Notes: generated by a model from the letters alone, not told the origin. 64,000 bases of DNA from Marinobacter zhanjiangensis (GCF_014651935.1 NZ_BMXV01000007.1:1-64000); one strand, 5' to 3'; numbered from the stretch's first letter, positions 1-8,860 are shown. Numbers and translations: made by a program.

Positions 1-107
1 CCATCGATAAAAGCGGGGGACAGTAGCTGGTTCTGTGGCCTGACGGCCACTCGGAGGTGGGTCAAAATTAATGGCCAGTAGTGGGTCATTTTAATTGGCC
101 ACTAACA
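1..107. mobile_element. Terminal end of an IS21-family element (partial)
   Basis: Two imperfect copies of a 21-base unit, GTGGGTCA followed by an A/T stretch and TGGCCA, lie at 57-77 and 81-101, and the stretch ends in CTAACA at 107. Read on the minus strand this is TGTTAGTGGCCAATTAAAAT, the start typical of IS21-type termini, which carry several internal repeats of this kind. The istA/istB genes would lie beyond the left edge and are not visible. The family call rests on remembered terminus patterns, not on a transposase. The element boundary at 107 is inferred from the TGT/ACA rule. Confidence 0.6.
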
Positions 108-624
108 CGTAAGCAAAGTCCGGCTGTTTCAGGCTCTGATGCCAAGCTTCCAGCCGCTGGTTGAGCTCCACCACGGTCTGCTCCGCCACCTCACGGCTCA
201 TGGCCGGCGGCTGATAAAACCCCGCCTCTCGAAGGTAGGCACAGTTGTCAAAGGCCCCCAGAAAGCGCGTCGCGTACGGACTGGGGCAATAGTGGCGGCC
301 AATGTCGGTTTCCTGGAACATCGTCACTAGCAAGATGTAAAGGGTGGTCAGGGTCTCCAGAAGTGGATCTGCAGCCAGTATGACCGCATCGCTGCCGAAG
401 GCCTCCGGCTGAATCAATCGGTGGCTATCAAGAGCATGTCCAGTGCGGGCCATTTCCTTCAATTGTTGGTCACTCTGAATCACATACTGTCGCCAGTAGT
501 GATCTGAAGGGACGACGATATTCTGGCCTAGGGCATTCGTCGTCATTTCGCCTTCGTGCATGCTGCTCAACCAGTCCAGCATCTCTTCGTCGGTAGGGGT
601 GTCGTCGTAGGGCATGTGGTACAT
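91..624 (-). CDS. Unknown protein, C-terminus probably cut by the IS end
   Basis: This is a 177-residue acidic protein that I do not recognise. It begins MYHMPYDDTPTDEEMLDWL and has no signal peptide or clear membrane segment. The last four residues and the stop codon come from bases 91-107, inside the IS21-like terminal repeat, so the native 3' end was probably lost by insertion and a stop supplied by the IS. The start at 624 has an alternative a few codons in (second Met at residue 4). It has no obvious operon partner. It may be a leftover accessory gene of the island. Whether it is still expressed cannot be told. Confidence 0.5.
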   Translation of the reverse strand: MYHMPYDDTPTDEEMLDWLSSMHEGEMTTNALGQNIVVPSDHYWRQYVIQSDQQLKEMARTGHALDSHRLIQPEAFGSDAVILAADPLLETLTTLYILLVTMFQETDIGRHYCPSPYATRFLGAFDNCAYLREAGFYQPPAMSREVAEQTVVELNQRLEAWHQSLKQPDFAYVLVAN

Positions 625-1183
625 GAGTAAACTCCAGGTGAAGGTGTTTGGAGCGTTGTGCTCGTACGATCACCTGGTCATGTAAAGAATTACAGCACTG
701 CCGTAAAGTGAGCCAGGTCGCTTGAGAGGATCTGCCCACCGAGACCGTTGTTCTCAGTACGTAGCCCCTTTTGGACTCGTCTGTCTCATGATGCTTTCCA
801 CTACCGGTAGTTCGGCTCGATCCCTTAGGGGGATCTCCCTGCCAGCCTGTGACGTCTGTGTGGGAGGGTAGATGGATGAGAAGGCTTCCCCTGATGTCTC
901 TGCTGGGCTTTCACTACGTGAGCCCAATGCTCTGTGTTGCCATGAACACTAATGATGTTTATCCCATTAATAACATAGAAAGCCAAATAGATACTGACTG
1001 CCAAGGTAGGGGATACCGTGGATGAGAAATCCTATGGGCTTTGAATGCCGGGTGGGTGGAACCCCGCGCTTTAAAAAAGTTAGTGTCGGGTAAGTAAAGC
1101 CATAGGCTGGCTGTCATGTGGGCTGGCCGAATGCAGATTGCCCCTTTCCGGGCCTTCGACCGCACCTTGAAGCGATTCCGCGC
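625..1183. other. Non-coding or decayed stretch
   Basis: No convincing gene is seen on either strand. Short open frames here (for example a minus frame over 959-1372) lack family motifs and a plausible start. The sequence sits between an IS21-type end and an IS256-type transposase remnant and is probably insertion-sequence and intergenic debris. Confidence 0.5.
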
Positions 1184-1356
1184 AAGTACGTCAAGGTCGT
1201 GGGAATCCCGCGATGGGTTGGAGCGAGCTGCCGGCCTTATACGGTTTCTTGGCCGTTCACTGGATTCAGTTCTGGACGACCAATCCGATTTTTTCCACCT
1301 TCGGCACAGTTCGCTTAGAAACACTGGCAAGAGCAAGGGGGGGGGCAAGTAACTGA
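1184..1356 (+). pseudogene. Remnant of an IS256-family (mutator-type) transposase
   Basis: The plus-strand frame from 1219 reads WSELPALYGFLAVHW and then WTTNPIFSTFGTVRL. This matches the conserved C-terminal part of IS256-type transposases, whose usual form is FYDFPAEHW followed by RTTNPIESTFATVRxRT. The preceding part of the match (KYVKVV, from 1184) is in a different frame, so at least one frameshift separates the two. Conserved positions have also changed (E to F after NPI). Only the last fifth or so of the gene is present, with a stop at 1354-1356. This is a dead fragment. The family call is fairly secure from the TTNPI-STF-TVR block. Confidence 0.7.
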
Positions 1357-1798
1357 AGTTGGTTGCAGACAACCAACGGTTTTGGGGTGAAGAAGAGGTT
1401 AGTAATCAACCCGGCAGCGACGCTACCTGATGGTCATCTGCCAGATTCGACAATAACTTCAGTAACAGAGGCCCAGCCTTAATGGCCAGGAAGCAAGCCC
1501 GGGCCAAAACCCAGAGTGGTCATTCCAATCGTTAATTGATCTGCTACATCCGCTATTTGTAGCAACAGTAGCCGTGGCCGAGCCCATTTCTTACGGCTTT
1601 CCATCCCTTCGGTATCGCAAGTCGGCCTAAGCGATCGAGTATCAGCTTTCTAAGCCAACGCCCTCCACTGACCCAGCTGAATATAAACAAAGAGCAGTCT
1701 TACTAAGAGTAACGTTAGCAGACGTTACGCTCCCGCAGTATGCGTTTTAAAGCACGGGTTTTAGGATGAGTACTCGGTCATCAACAGAGGAGCTCACA
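1357..1798. other. Gene-free stretch upstream of the alpA-like gene
   Basis: No coding sequence is recognised. The string CCAGATTCGACAATAACTTC near 1441-1460 resembles the outer end of some IS256-type elements and may be the matching terminus of the remnant just upstream, but this is a weak call. The last hundred bases should hold the promoter of the alpA-like gene; I cannot pick clear -35/-10 hexamers. Confidence 0.35.
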
Positions 1799-2026
1799 AT
1801 GTCTATTAACAACGGAACTGATGTATTCATTCTCAGGTTAAAGCACGTAATCGAACGAACGGGTCTATCTCGCTCAACAATCTACCGAAAACTCGATCCT
1901 GGATCAGAGCAATACGACCCCTCGTTCCCAAAACAGGTGCGTCTTGGTGGGGGATCTGTTGGGTGGGTCGAGTCAGAATTGAATGGCTGGCTTGAGGAGT
2001 GCGTTAACTCACAGAGGATCGCGTGA
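1799..2026 (+). CDS. AlpA-family phage/island transcriptional regulator
   Basis: This is a 75-residue protein of the AlpA type (MerR-like winged helix-turn-helix). The core LKHVIERTGLSRSTIYRK is the recognition helix region, followed by SFPKQVRLGGGSVGWVESELNGWL, the usual AlpA wing and C-terminal helix. AlpA proteins in P4-like prophages and islands activate or repress integrase/excision genes. The start at 1799 is chosen because a GAGGAG ribosome site lies about 9 bases upstream; an in-frame ATG at 1766 would add 11 poorly conserved residues. The stop overlaps the start of the DUF3987 gene, so the two are co-translated. It probably controls the element that ends at the tmRNA gene. Confidence 0.85.
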   Translation: MSINNGTDVFILRLKHVIERTGLSRSTIYRKLDPGSEQYDPSFPKQVRLGGGSVGWVESELNGWLEECVNSQRIA

Positions 2027-3558
2027 TGACCTCTTTTGTCACTCAGACAAGTAACCCAGAGCCGTGGGTTGAAAGCGTATGGTCGCTTTCGTCTTTGCCG
2101 AGGAGGGATTCTCCATTCCCGTGGCATATTGGACTACCGCTTTTCAACGCGCTGGTTGACGAAGCTCAGAGCAATGTTCAAGCGCCTAGGGCTCTCATTG
2201 TCAACAGCGCCTTGACGGCATTAGCCCTAGCTCAGCAGGGACTAATTGACGTGCGCAAGCCGAATGGGCAGAGGGGGCCAACATCCATCATGATGCTGAC
2301 TATTGCCGATTCAGGGGAGCGTAAGTCTACTGTAGATAATACGTTTCTGGACCCGATACGTAAATTTCAACGCAAGCATAAATCTAGGTACGAGGAAAGT
2401 TTGCGAAAGTGGCAGGTTGAGCATGATGTTTGGAACACCCGGCGGAAAGCTCTGATCAAGAGCATCGCTAAAAAGGCTTCCAGCGGGTCCTCTTCAACAC
2501 TTGAAGAACAGATGCTTTTGGAGAACGAGAGTAATGAACCCGTCAGGCCTAAAGGGCGCAAACTGCTTTATGAGGATTCGACTTCTGAGGCGCTGTTTTA
2601 TGAGCTCTCCCAGAATTGGCCAACTGCAGGGCTGGTTTCGAGCGAAGGCGGCGGGGTGCTGGCCGGTTCCGCGCTCAAGGATCTATCGAAGCAGAATGCG
2701 ATGTGGAGCGGTGATTCCATTACCGTAGACCGCAAGAGTGGCCAGAGCTATGAGTTGGTAGGAGCGCGCCTGACGGTATCGCTCATGGTTCAAAAAAGTA
2801 GCTTTGACAAGTATATGGAGAAGTACGGTGAAACTTCCCGTGGGTCCGGGCTATGGGCACGCTTTTTCGTAGCCCAACCACCGTCCACCCAAGGCAGTCG
2901 CTTCATCACGAAGGTAACTCAATCATGGCAGCATCGAGATAAATTTACTGAACGTCTGAATACGTTGTTAGAAGAGAATGTCACGTTACTTGAAGAGTCT
3001 ACAAAAGAAAAACAAGTCGTGCAGTTTAGTTCTGAGGCTTCAGAACGATGGTTTGAGGTTGCAAACGCGATCGAGGCAGAGATTAGACCAGGTGGCAGGT
3101 TTGAGAGAGCCGGGGATCATGCGTCGAAGCTTGCTGATAACATTGCTCGACTGGCCGCACATTTCCACTGGTTTGAAGGGTTCGAAGGAGGCATATCGAG
3201 AGAGACTCTTGAGTTAGCAATCAATACGTGCTTTTGGTATTCAAACGAGTTCCTCCGGCTGTTCGTCCCCCCACCCCAGGAGCTGACCGACGCCCATGAG
3301 TTGAACGAGTGGATGATCCATATCCAAATGCGCGGTCAGCGCTATATTCGGAGGAATTATATCCGGCAATATGGCCCGAACCGCTTGAGAGATAAGCGGC
3401 GCCTGGAGACGGCCCTGGACCTGCTTCAAATAGATGGGCGAATTTCAATGTTTATGATGGGAAAAGTCGCATGCATAGATTTACGGCCATGGGAGCTTTA
3501 TGAGCCACTAACTGCGCAAGCTGTGATATTTGGGCAGATGAGATCAGACGGCTCTTAA
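2026..3558 (+). CDS. DUF3987 (YfjI-like) island protein
   Basis: This 510-residue protein belongs to the DUF3987 group, which is common in prophages, plasmids and integrative islands (for example YfjI of E. coli CP4-57). The hallmark is TIADSGERKSTVD at about residues 92-104, a degenerate P-loop-like segment after the N-terminal helical part (AQSNVQAPRALIVNSALTALA). A region with many charged residues (about 115-185) is probably coiled. The family is often annotated as a primase- or replication-like protein, but its activity is not established. It follows the alpA-like gene with overlapping stop and start. A GTG three bases earlier (2023) is an alternative start. Confidence 0.8.
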   Translation: MTSFVTQTSNPEPWVESVWSLSSLPRRDSPFPWHIGLPLFNALVDEAQSNVQAPRALIVNSALTALALAQQGLIDVRKPNGQRGPTSIMMLTIADSGERKSTVDNTFLDPIRKFQRKHKSRYEESLRKWQVEHDVWNTRRKALIKSIAKKASSGSSSTLEEQMLLENESNEPVRPKGRKLLYEDSTSEALFYELSQNWPTAGLVSSEGGGVLAGSALKDLSKQNAMWSGDSITVDRKSGQSYELVGARLTVSLMVQKSSFDKYMEKYGETSRGSGLWARFFVAQPPSTQGSRFITKVTQSWQHRDKFTERLNTLLEENVTLLEESTKEKQVVQFSSEASERWFEVANAIEAEIRPGGRFERAGDHASKLADNIARLAAHFHWFEGFEGGISRETLELAINTCFWYSNEFLRLFVPPPQELTDAHELNEWMIHIQMRGQRYIRRNYIRQYGPNRLRDKRRLETALDLLQIDGRISMFMMGKVACIDLRPWELYEPLTAQAVIFGQMRSDGS

Positions 3559-3757
3559 AAGCCTCATTGGAGGTTGCAGCTATCTGGTATGGGGGAAGTG
3601 CTGAATGCACTGGCTGAGGCAGTTTTTTATAGCATGATCGGAAATTAATTAGAGGGAATGTGCCGAGTCTGGGCCAGGTCAAAAGAGGACGGTCCAGAGT
3701 AACACTACCTCCGAAGGGAATTCTGGGCGCGATATGCCATCTATGGTCTATCTTGGG

Positions 3758-4798
3758 TTAATCTGGCCGGATTATCGTTGCGGTAGCTCCTGCCAACTTC
3801 CTCGTGAACCCCTTGCCATCTGGCCCACTGAGTTCCTTGATTATGGTATACCGAAGAGCAAAGTATTTCTTGGTTCTCCTGGATTCCATTGCTTTCCAGT
3901 ATCCTTTGGCTGCCTCATTCATGATTATCAAAGCGCTGGATGCGTAATCGTTATAGTTGTTGATGGTATCTTGCGATAACTGGTTTCGTGGTGGAGCATC
4001 ACGGTATAGGTGATCAGGTAAAATGGCATTTGTCGCTTGCTCTATAACGTCTCTTCCTACTTCTCTGTGTGCCCACCGTTGCCGAAACCAATCTTTGATT
4101 ATTGCCTTGTCTACATTGCCGCCAGCGGAAAAGAAAAACGTCGAGGCTTCATTGAGATGTGCAAGCATTGTTGAGGTCCAAGGCTCTGGTTCAAATTTGC
4201 CGTAATTACGCCCAGTTGCACGAGATCTACGGGCTATTTTATCAAGGTCGTTGGCGCAAATTAGCAGGCTATCAGTTCGGATGGGTACTGACTTTTCAGT
4301 AGTGGGTTGTTGTTGCTGGCCTAGCCAATCGAGACCCTCTTCGGAGGGCTGATATGTGAGAAAGCCACCAAACATGTTGAGTTTCTGGTGTCTTTGGTCG
4401 GGATAACGTTTTGTGTAGCTGAGCGTGTCGATGCACTCCACGCTGCCGTCCGCGTTCATGAGTCCTACGGCGGGAAACACTTTCTTTCCGATTTTCACTC
4501 GATGCATTAAGAGTGAACACTCAGACGGTTTGAGGCAGAGAAATTCAATCTCACGATGAACCCGGATCAGCGGCTCCTGCTGCAACCGTCTGTTGGCTGG
4601 ACGACCGAAGATGCCGTCTCCGGATCTAAGAGTGTCGCGACCTCTGATATAGACTTCGACGGCATCGGGTATATCAATAAGGAAGCTGCATTTCTCCTGT
4701 GATGCCAATTCGAACAAGGTGGCAAGTGAGATTGACAGGTCTTGAGCAGCCTTTTCAGCCGGAAAGAGACTGTAGTTACTGTCTGAGATATCAGGCAT
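3758..4798 (-). CDS. Unknown integrative-element protein (346 aa)
   Basis: I do not recognise a family. The protein starts MPDISDSNYSLFPAEKAAQD and has an N-terminal helical stretch (LSISLATLFELASQEKC) that could be part of a helix-turn-helix or helical bundle. A middle segment is rich in short strands. The basic C-terminal third contains DWFRQRWAHREVG and ESRRTKKYFALRY. There is no signal peptide and there are no membrane helices, so it is probably cytoplasmic. It lies between the DUF3987 gene (convergent, about 200 bp away) and the integrase (same strand, 86 bp upstream), which suggests cargo or an accessory recombination/regulatory role. Its function is open. Confidence 0.6.
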   Translation of the reverse strand: MPDISDSNYSLFPAEKAAQDLSISLATLFELASQEKCSFLIDIPDAVEVYIRGRDTLRSGDGIFGRPANRRLQQEPLIRVHREIEFLCLKPSECSLLMHRVKIGKKVFPAVGLMNADGSVECIDTLSYTKRYPDQRHQKLNMFGGFLTYQPSEEGLDWLGQQQQPTTEKSVPIRTDSLLICANDLDKIARRSRATGRNYGKFEPEPWTSTMLAHLNEASTFFFSAGGNVDKAIIKDWFRQRWAHREVGRDVIEQATNAILPDHLYRDAPPRNQLSQDTINNYNDYASSALIIMNEAAKGYWKAMESRRTKKYFALRYTIIKELSGPDGKGFTRKLAGATATIIRPD

Positions 4799-4884
4799 GC
4801 GAAGCTCCAGCTCCTAAATTTCCGCCGTAATCCAAGCTTTTGGCGTTACGAATTTCATACAGTCATTATCGTGGGCTCGAAACT

Positions 4885-6084
4885 TTAGTCCCTGGCTTTG
4901 AGCTCGTCCAGATAGTTGGCCCAGTGCTGCATCATGGATCGCCTCTCGTCCAAGAACTCGGTTCGGTTATACGCCCGCCCATGCATATCAGCCACGCGGT
5001 GGCCTAATTGCATCTCAATCAAGTAAACGGGATAGCGAAGTTCTTCTTGCAACAAAGTCCTAGCCATTGCCCGGAAGCCGTGCGCGGTCATTTTCCCACC
5101 ATAGCCAGTGCGGTCGAGAGCGGCTTTGATCGCCACGTTGCTCATGGGTCGTTTCGCGTCTCTGGCATTGGGAAATACGTAAGGGCTGCGGTGTTTTGTA
5201 ATCGGTTCGATTTGTCTCAGAATTGCAATTGCCTGTTCTGACAAGGGAACCACTAAAGGAGCCCCATTCTTTGTGGTCGGCAACTCCCACTGGGTTTTGG
5301 CAAAGTCAATTTGATCCCAAAGCATCTGCCTTAGATCCCCAGGTCGGGTGAACACCAGAGGTGAGAGCTTTAAGGCAGCTGAGGTCGCATAGTGGCCGTG
5401 ATACGCGTCGATATCTTTCAACATGATCGAAACCTGGTCTGGGCGGACCAACGCATGTTGGTGCTTTATCTGCGTTTTCGGCAGGTAGCCCGTCAGATCC
5501 CGCGTAACGTCTGAATCGGCCCTCGATGTTGCGACAGCGTATCGAAAAACCAAGCTTATAAGCGTCTTGACCCGGTGTGCAGTCTCTATATTTCCCTTTT
5601 TGGTGATTCTATCCAGCACTTGTAAGACGTCAGCTGGCTCAATTGAACGGATAGGTCGCCTGGCAAGTTGAGGAAAGGTATAAATCTCCAATCTTCTCCA
5701 GTTGCGCACGGCGTGTGACTCTGTAACTTCAACGGAATGCTTTTGCTTGAACCAGTCCTCGCAGAGTGAGCGAAATGTGTTCTCCCCATCAGAGGTTCTC
5801 TGTGCGGACTCCCGTTGCCTGTGTGAGCTGGGGTCAATATTCTGTTGAAGCAGTCCTTTTGCGTCATCGCGGGCCCGGCGAGCATCTGCTAGGGAGACTT
5901 GCGGGTAACTGCCCAGCGAAAGTGTTTTTTCATTACCCGCAAACCGGTACCTAAGCCACCAGTACTTCGATTCTCCCTTGATCACTAGGGTAAGGCCGCC
6001 ACCGTCCGCTAGCTTCCGTATCTTCCCGGAACCTTTGGCATTTTTCACTTCATTGGCGGATAGTTTATTGAGTTGACGGGCCAT
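4885..6084 (-). CDS. P4-type tyrosine integrase
   Basis: This is a 399-residue site-specific recombinase of the tyrosine family. The N-terminal DUF4102 arm-binding domain (ANEVKNAKGSGKIRKLADGG, then WLRYRFAGNEKTLSLGSYP) is followed by a core-binding SAM-like domain and a catalytic domain. Active-site signatures are visible: Arg in FTRPGDLR, HGFRAMART, the LGH box in MQLGHRVAD and the nucleophile Tyr in GRAYNRTEF. It starts about 175 bp beyond the tmRNA 3' end and is transcribed away from it, the usual arrangement when ssrA is the attachment gene. The start at 6084 (MARQLNKLS) fits the family; an upstream in-frame Met at 6147 would add 21 unlikely residues. The gene appears intact. Confidence 0.92.
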   Translation of the reverse strand: MARQLNKLSANEVKNAKGSGKIRKLADGGGLTLVIKGESKYWWLRYRFAGNEKTLSLGSYPQVSLADARRARDDAKGLLQQNIDPSSHRQRESAQRTSDGENTFRSLCEDWFKQKHSVEVTESHAVRNWRRLEIYTFPQLARRPIRSIEPADVLQVLDRITKKGNIETAHRVKTLISLVFRYAVATSRADSDVTRDLTGYLPKTQIKHQHALVRPDQVSIMLKDIDAYHGHYATSAALKLSPLVFTRPGDLRQMLWDQIDFAKTQWELPTTKNGAPLVVPLSEQAIAILRQIEPITKHRSPYVFPNARDAKRPMSNVAIKAALDRTGYGGKMTAHGFRAMARTLLQEELRYPVYLIEMQLGHRVADMHGRAYNRTEFLDERRSMMQHWANYLDELKARD

Positions 6085-6190
6085 AGATCTAGGGTTTGTG
6101 GGTAACGGTGGAAGGATAGAGAGTGTTACCCACAATGTTACCCGCAATTTTTCTGGGATGCTATGAGATCAATAGGAATCGTGTGGGCAT

Positions 6191-6215
6191 AAAAAAGCCC
6201 CGATGACGGGGCTTT
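6191..6215 (-). terminator. Intrinsic terminator of tmRNA
   Basis: On the minus strand AAAGCCCCG, loop TCAT, CGGGGCTTTTTT forms a strong GC hairpin followed by a T run, about 45 bases after the mature 3' CCA of tmRNA. It lies on the island side of the presumed crossover point, so it may be the copy brought in by the element. Confidence 0.85.
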
Positions 6216-6259
6216 GGGGCGTTTCTAGGGATCTTATGGGACTCCTTGAAACTTTTGGT

Positions 6260-6285
6260 TGGTGGAGACGGCGGGAATTGAACCC
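6260..6285 (-). other. Candidate attachment site at the tmRNA 3' end
   Basis: The T-arm/acceptor end of tmRNA (minus strand GGTTCAATTCCCGCCGTCTCCACCA) is the classic target for integrases of this family and sits next to the integrase gene. I found no second copy of this sequence elsewhere in the window, so the opposite attachment site must lie left of base 1 or be lost. The exact core is inferred. Confidence 0.5.
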
Positions 6286-6624
6286 GCGTCCGCCAGTACT
6301 CAGCCTTGAGCTCTACATGTTTAGCGTCCTTCTATTAATTTAACCTCAAACGACCCAAAGGCCAGGGTGTAAGAGGCGAGCCCTTTGAATCTTAGCCGTT
6401 AGCCAGTGGGCTCTGGATAACGGAGCATCCCGTATAAGATGACGTCCTGAGATGTAGCTTCCGGGCTACAGGCAACCCGGTCAGGACGACTAGCAGCTTA
6501 CGCTGCTAGTGAGTAGTTATCGTCGTTTGCGACTATTGCGTTGCAGCTTGGGATTAACGAGATTCGCTGCCATCTCGACATGCACTCAAGGGATCGTCAC
6601 CGGCGTCGAAGCCATGTCGTCCCC
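6260..6624 (-). ncRNA. ssrA: tmRNA (SsrA)
   Basis: This is transfer-messenger RNA, which rescues stalled ribosomes with SmpB and adds a degradation tag. The 5' end GGGGACGACATGGCTTCGACG (minus strand from 6624) and the 3' end GGTTCAATTCCCGCCGTCTCCACCA (to 6260) pair into the tRNA-like domain. The tag reading frame runs from 6530 down to 6501 and encodes ANDDNYSLAA, with its TAA at 6498-6500 (E. coli tag ANDENYALAA). The length of about 365 nt is normal for the one-piece form. smpB lies just upstream on the same strand, and an intrinsic terminator follows. The 3' end appears to be used as an integration site. Confidence 0.97.
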
Positions 6625-6632
6625 TTACTCTT

Positions 6633-6662
6633 AGTATATGGGGCCGAACCCACACACTTCAA
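6633..6662 (-). promoter_or_regulatory. Sigma-70 promoter of ssrA
   Basis: On the minus strand TTGAAG (6662-6657) and TATACT (6638-6633) are separated by 18 bases, and the -10 ends 8 bases before the mature GGGG 5' end of tmRNA. The position relative to the RNA end supports this as the ssrA promoter, located just past the smpB stop. Confidence 0.7.
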
Positions 6663-6682
6663 GGTGTTTTATCGCTATGTGC

Positions 6683-7165
6683 TCAGCCGGTGTTGTGCTC
6701 TCGCAGTATGCGTTGCTTCTGTCGGTTCCAGTCGCGCTCTTTTTCCGTGGCCCGCTTGTCGAACAGCTTCTTGCCCTTCACCAGCGCGATTTCGCACTTT
6801 ACCTTGTTCTTTTTCCAGTAAAGTGCCAGCGGAACACAGGTATGGCCGGCCTGGTTGACCTTGCCCATCAGCCTGGCGATTTCCTTGGCGTGCAGCAACA
6901 GCTTGCGATTCCTGGTCGGATCCGCAACGACATGGGTTGAGGCTGCAATAAGCGGCGTGATTTGCGCGTTGAACAAAAAGGCCTCGCCATCGCGGAACAA
7001 TACATAGGCCTCGGTGATCTGGCCCTTGCCGGCACGCAGGGATTTGACCTCCCAGCCCAGTAACTGAACGCCGGCTTCTATGCGTTCCTCGATGTGATAT
7101 TCATGCCGGGCCTTCTTGTTGAGGGCGATAGTGCCCCCGGAATTCGCCGGTTTCTTTTTGCTCAT
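6683..7165 (-). CDS. smpB: SsrA-binding protein SmpB
   Basis: This 160-residue protein binds the tRNA-like domain of tmRNA and places it in the ribosomal A site during trans-translation. It shows the family core: [19 protein letters not shown], then [28 protein letters not shown] and the basic C-terminal tail [17 protein letters not shown] followed by a lysine/arginine-rich end that occupies the mRNA path. The length is typical. The partner gene ssrA lies directly downstream on the same strand. The divergent neighbour is an NSS transporter. Confidence 0.97.
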   Translation of the reverse strand: MSKKKPANSGGTIALNKKARHEYHIEERIEAGVQLLGWEVKSLRAGKGQITEAYVLFRDGEAFLFNAQITPLIAASTHVVADPTRNRKLLLHAKEIARLMGKVNQAGHTCVPLALYWKKNKVKCEIALVKGKKLFDKRATEKERDWNRQKQRILREHNTG

Positions 7166-7348
7166 GGAGTCTTTCCGTTGGACATTCGTGTCACTGATGT
7201 ATCGTCTGGGCTTTGCCAGGTTGGCCAGACGTAGATGGGGTCAATCCGGTCGCAGACAAGGGGTGAAGTGTAACCCAGGTCCGGATATCGGGTCATCCGT
7301 CAGACGATTTCGGCTACAATGAGGGCACTTCCTGGAACAGGTAATCGA

Positions 7349-8860
7349 ATGCCGACACCATTGAACACGACCTTGGGGCTCTGGAGCGGACGGAGCACCT
7401 TTTTCTGGGCCGCCGCTGCCGCCACCATCGGGCTGGGCAATCTGTGGTACTTCCCCTGGCTGGCCAGTCAGTTCGGAGGCGGTTATTTCGTTCTGATGTA
7501 TCTGGCTTTTCTGCTTCTGGTGACGCTCCCGCTGATATTGGCAGAAAGTGCCCTGGGGCGGCATTCCCGTCACAACATCGCCCTGGCCATGCGGACCGAG
7601 GCGCAGAGCCGGCGGCTTTCCCCCCGCTGGCGCTGGGTGGGGCGGGTCAGTGTTTTATCCGGTTTTCTGGTTCTGTCCATCACCCTTGTCATCGGCTCTA
7701 TTTGTCTTGCCTATGTGTTCTATGGGGCATTGGGGGCGTTCGCGGACGCAACACCGGCCTCCATGACCCATACGCTTGGTCGGCTGGTCGAAAACCCTCA
7801 TGAGTATCGGGGCTTTGTGGCCTGGCATCTGGGGTTTGTGGTCCTGGTTGGGCTGGTTGCCGTCCGTCAGGCTTTGGTGGAGCGTGCGGTCCGCCTGGTC
7901 ATGCCGGTGTTTCTGATATTGCTGGTGGCATTGCTGGGCTGGAGTTATTGGCAGGGTGCCGGGGCCGGCTCGCTGGACGCCGTGATGGGACTCCGGTGGC
8001 ACGATGTCAGTTTCCAGAGCGCGTGGGTTGCCCTGTCCCATGCATTCTATACGCTGGGTATCGGGCTGGGAGTCTGGACGGTGATGGGCGCACTGATGGC
8101 TCCGGGGACACCCCTGAAGCGGTCTGTCGTTGGTGTGGCGCTGCTGGACACGATCGTTGGTGTGATGGCCGGGGTGGTGATTTATGGCATAGCCCAGTCA
8201 ATGATCAATCCCACCGACGCAAGAGGCTTCGGTCTGGTTTTCATTGCACTGCCGGTGGGGCTGGGTGGTTTCGATTATCACCAGCTGCTGTCCACAGCCG
8301 TGTTTGTGGCGATCCTTCTGGTTGCCTGGACCTCGGCACTTGTTCTGGTGGAGGCGGTTGTTGGCTGGTTGCGGGAATGGCTGGTGTCGCCGCGGCCGGT
8401 ATCGGTGCTTCTGGTGCTGGTGCTGGCCTGGCTTACCGGTCTGGTCACCCTGTTTTCATTCAATATCTGGTCTGATGTCCAGTTTCTCGGCCTGACGCCC
8501 TTTCGCTGGATTGAACTGGTCACCAGTGGCCTTCTGATTCCACTGGTTGCTGCGGCGCTTGCGGTTTTTCTGGGGTGGCTGGCGCCGGTGGGTTATCTCT
8601 CGGAGCTCCTGGGGGGCGCCCATCAATGGCTGGCCCGTCTGTGGCACTTTGCCTTGCGCTATCTGCTGCCAGTGGTTGTAGTGGCCGTCGGGGCAAGCTA
8701 TTCGGTGGCATCGCTGCAACTGATGTGCGAGAACGGCAATCTGGTCTGGTGCAGACAGCCGGCCCATGAGCTGACAACTGGCAGCCAGAGCGAGAGTAGC
8801 CGGAACATGGATCAAACGCCCGGAAGGCAAAAGGGCCCTGGCCGGGCGGCGGATTTTTGA
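7349..8860 (+). CDS. Sodium-dependent transporter, NSS (SNF) family
   Basis: This inner-membrane symporter of about 503 residues moves a small solute, often an amino acid, with Na+. The family signature is in the first membrane helix: AATIGLGNLWYFPWLASQFG. About eleven to twelve hydrophobic helices follow, for example FVLMYLAFLLLVTLPLILAE and FLVLSITLVIGSICLAYVF. The C-terminal tail after the last helix is hydrophilic and unlike the core. The start at 7349 (MPTPLNTT) matches the family better than the upstream Met at 7319. The substrate cannot be told from sequence. It is divergent from smpB and precedes ratA on the same strand. Confidence 0.9.
   Translation: MPTPLNTTLGLWSGRSTFFWAAAAATIGLGNLWYFPWLASQFGGGYFVLMYLAFLLLVTLPLILAESALGRHSRHNIALAMRTEAQSRRLSPRWRWVGRVSVLSGFLVLSITLVIGSICLAYVFYGALGAFADATPASMTHTLGRLVENPHEYRGFVAWHLGFVVLVGLVAVRQALVERAVRLVMPVFLILLVALLGWSYWQGAGAGSLDAVMGLRWHDVSFQSAWVALSHAFYTLGIGLGVWTVMGALMAPGTPLKRSVVGVALLDTIVGVMAGVVIYGIAQSMINPTDARGFGLVFIALPVGLGGFDYHQLLSTAVFVAILLVAWTSALVLVEAVVGWLREWLVSPRPVSVLLVLVLAWLTGLVTLFSFNIWSDVQFLGLTPFRWIELVTSGLLIPLVAAALAVFLGWLAPVGYLSELLGGAHQWLARLWHFALRYLLPVVVVAVGASYSVASLQLMCENGNLVWCRQPAHELTTGSQSESSRNMDQTPGRQKGPGRAADF

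Noticed and set aside
959..1372. 137-codon minus frame near the IS debris
   Set aside because: It overlaps the plus-strand IS256 transposase match and has no motifs of its own.
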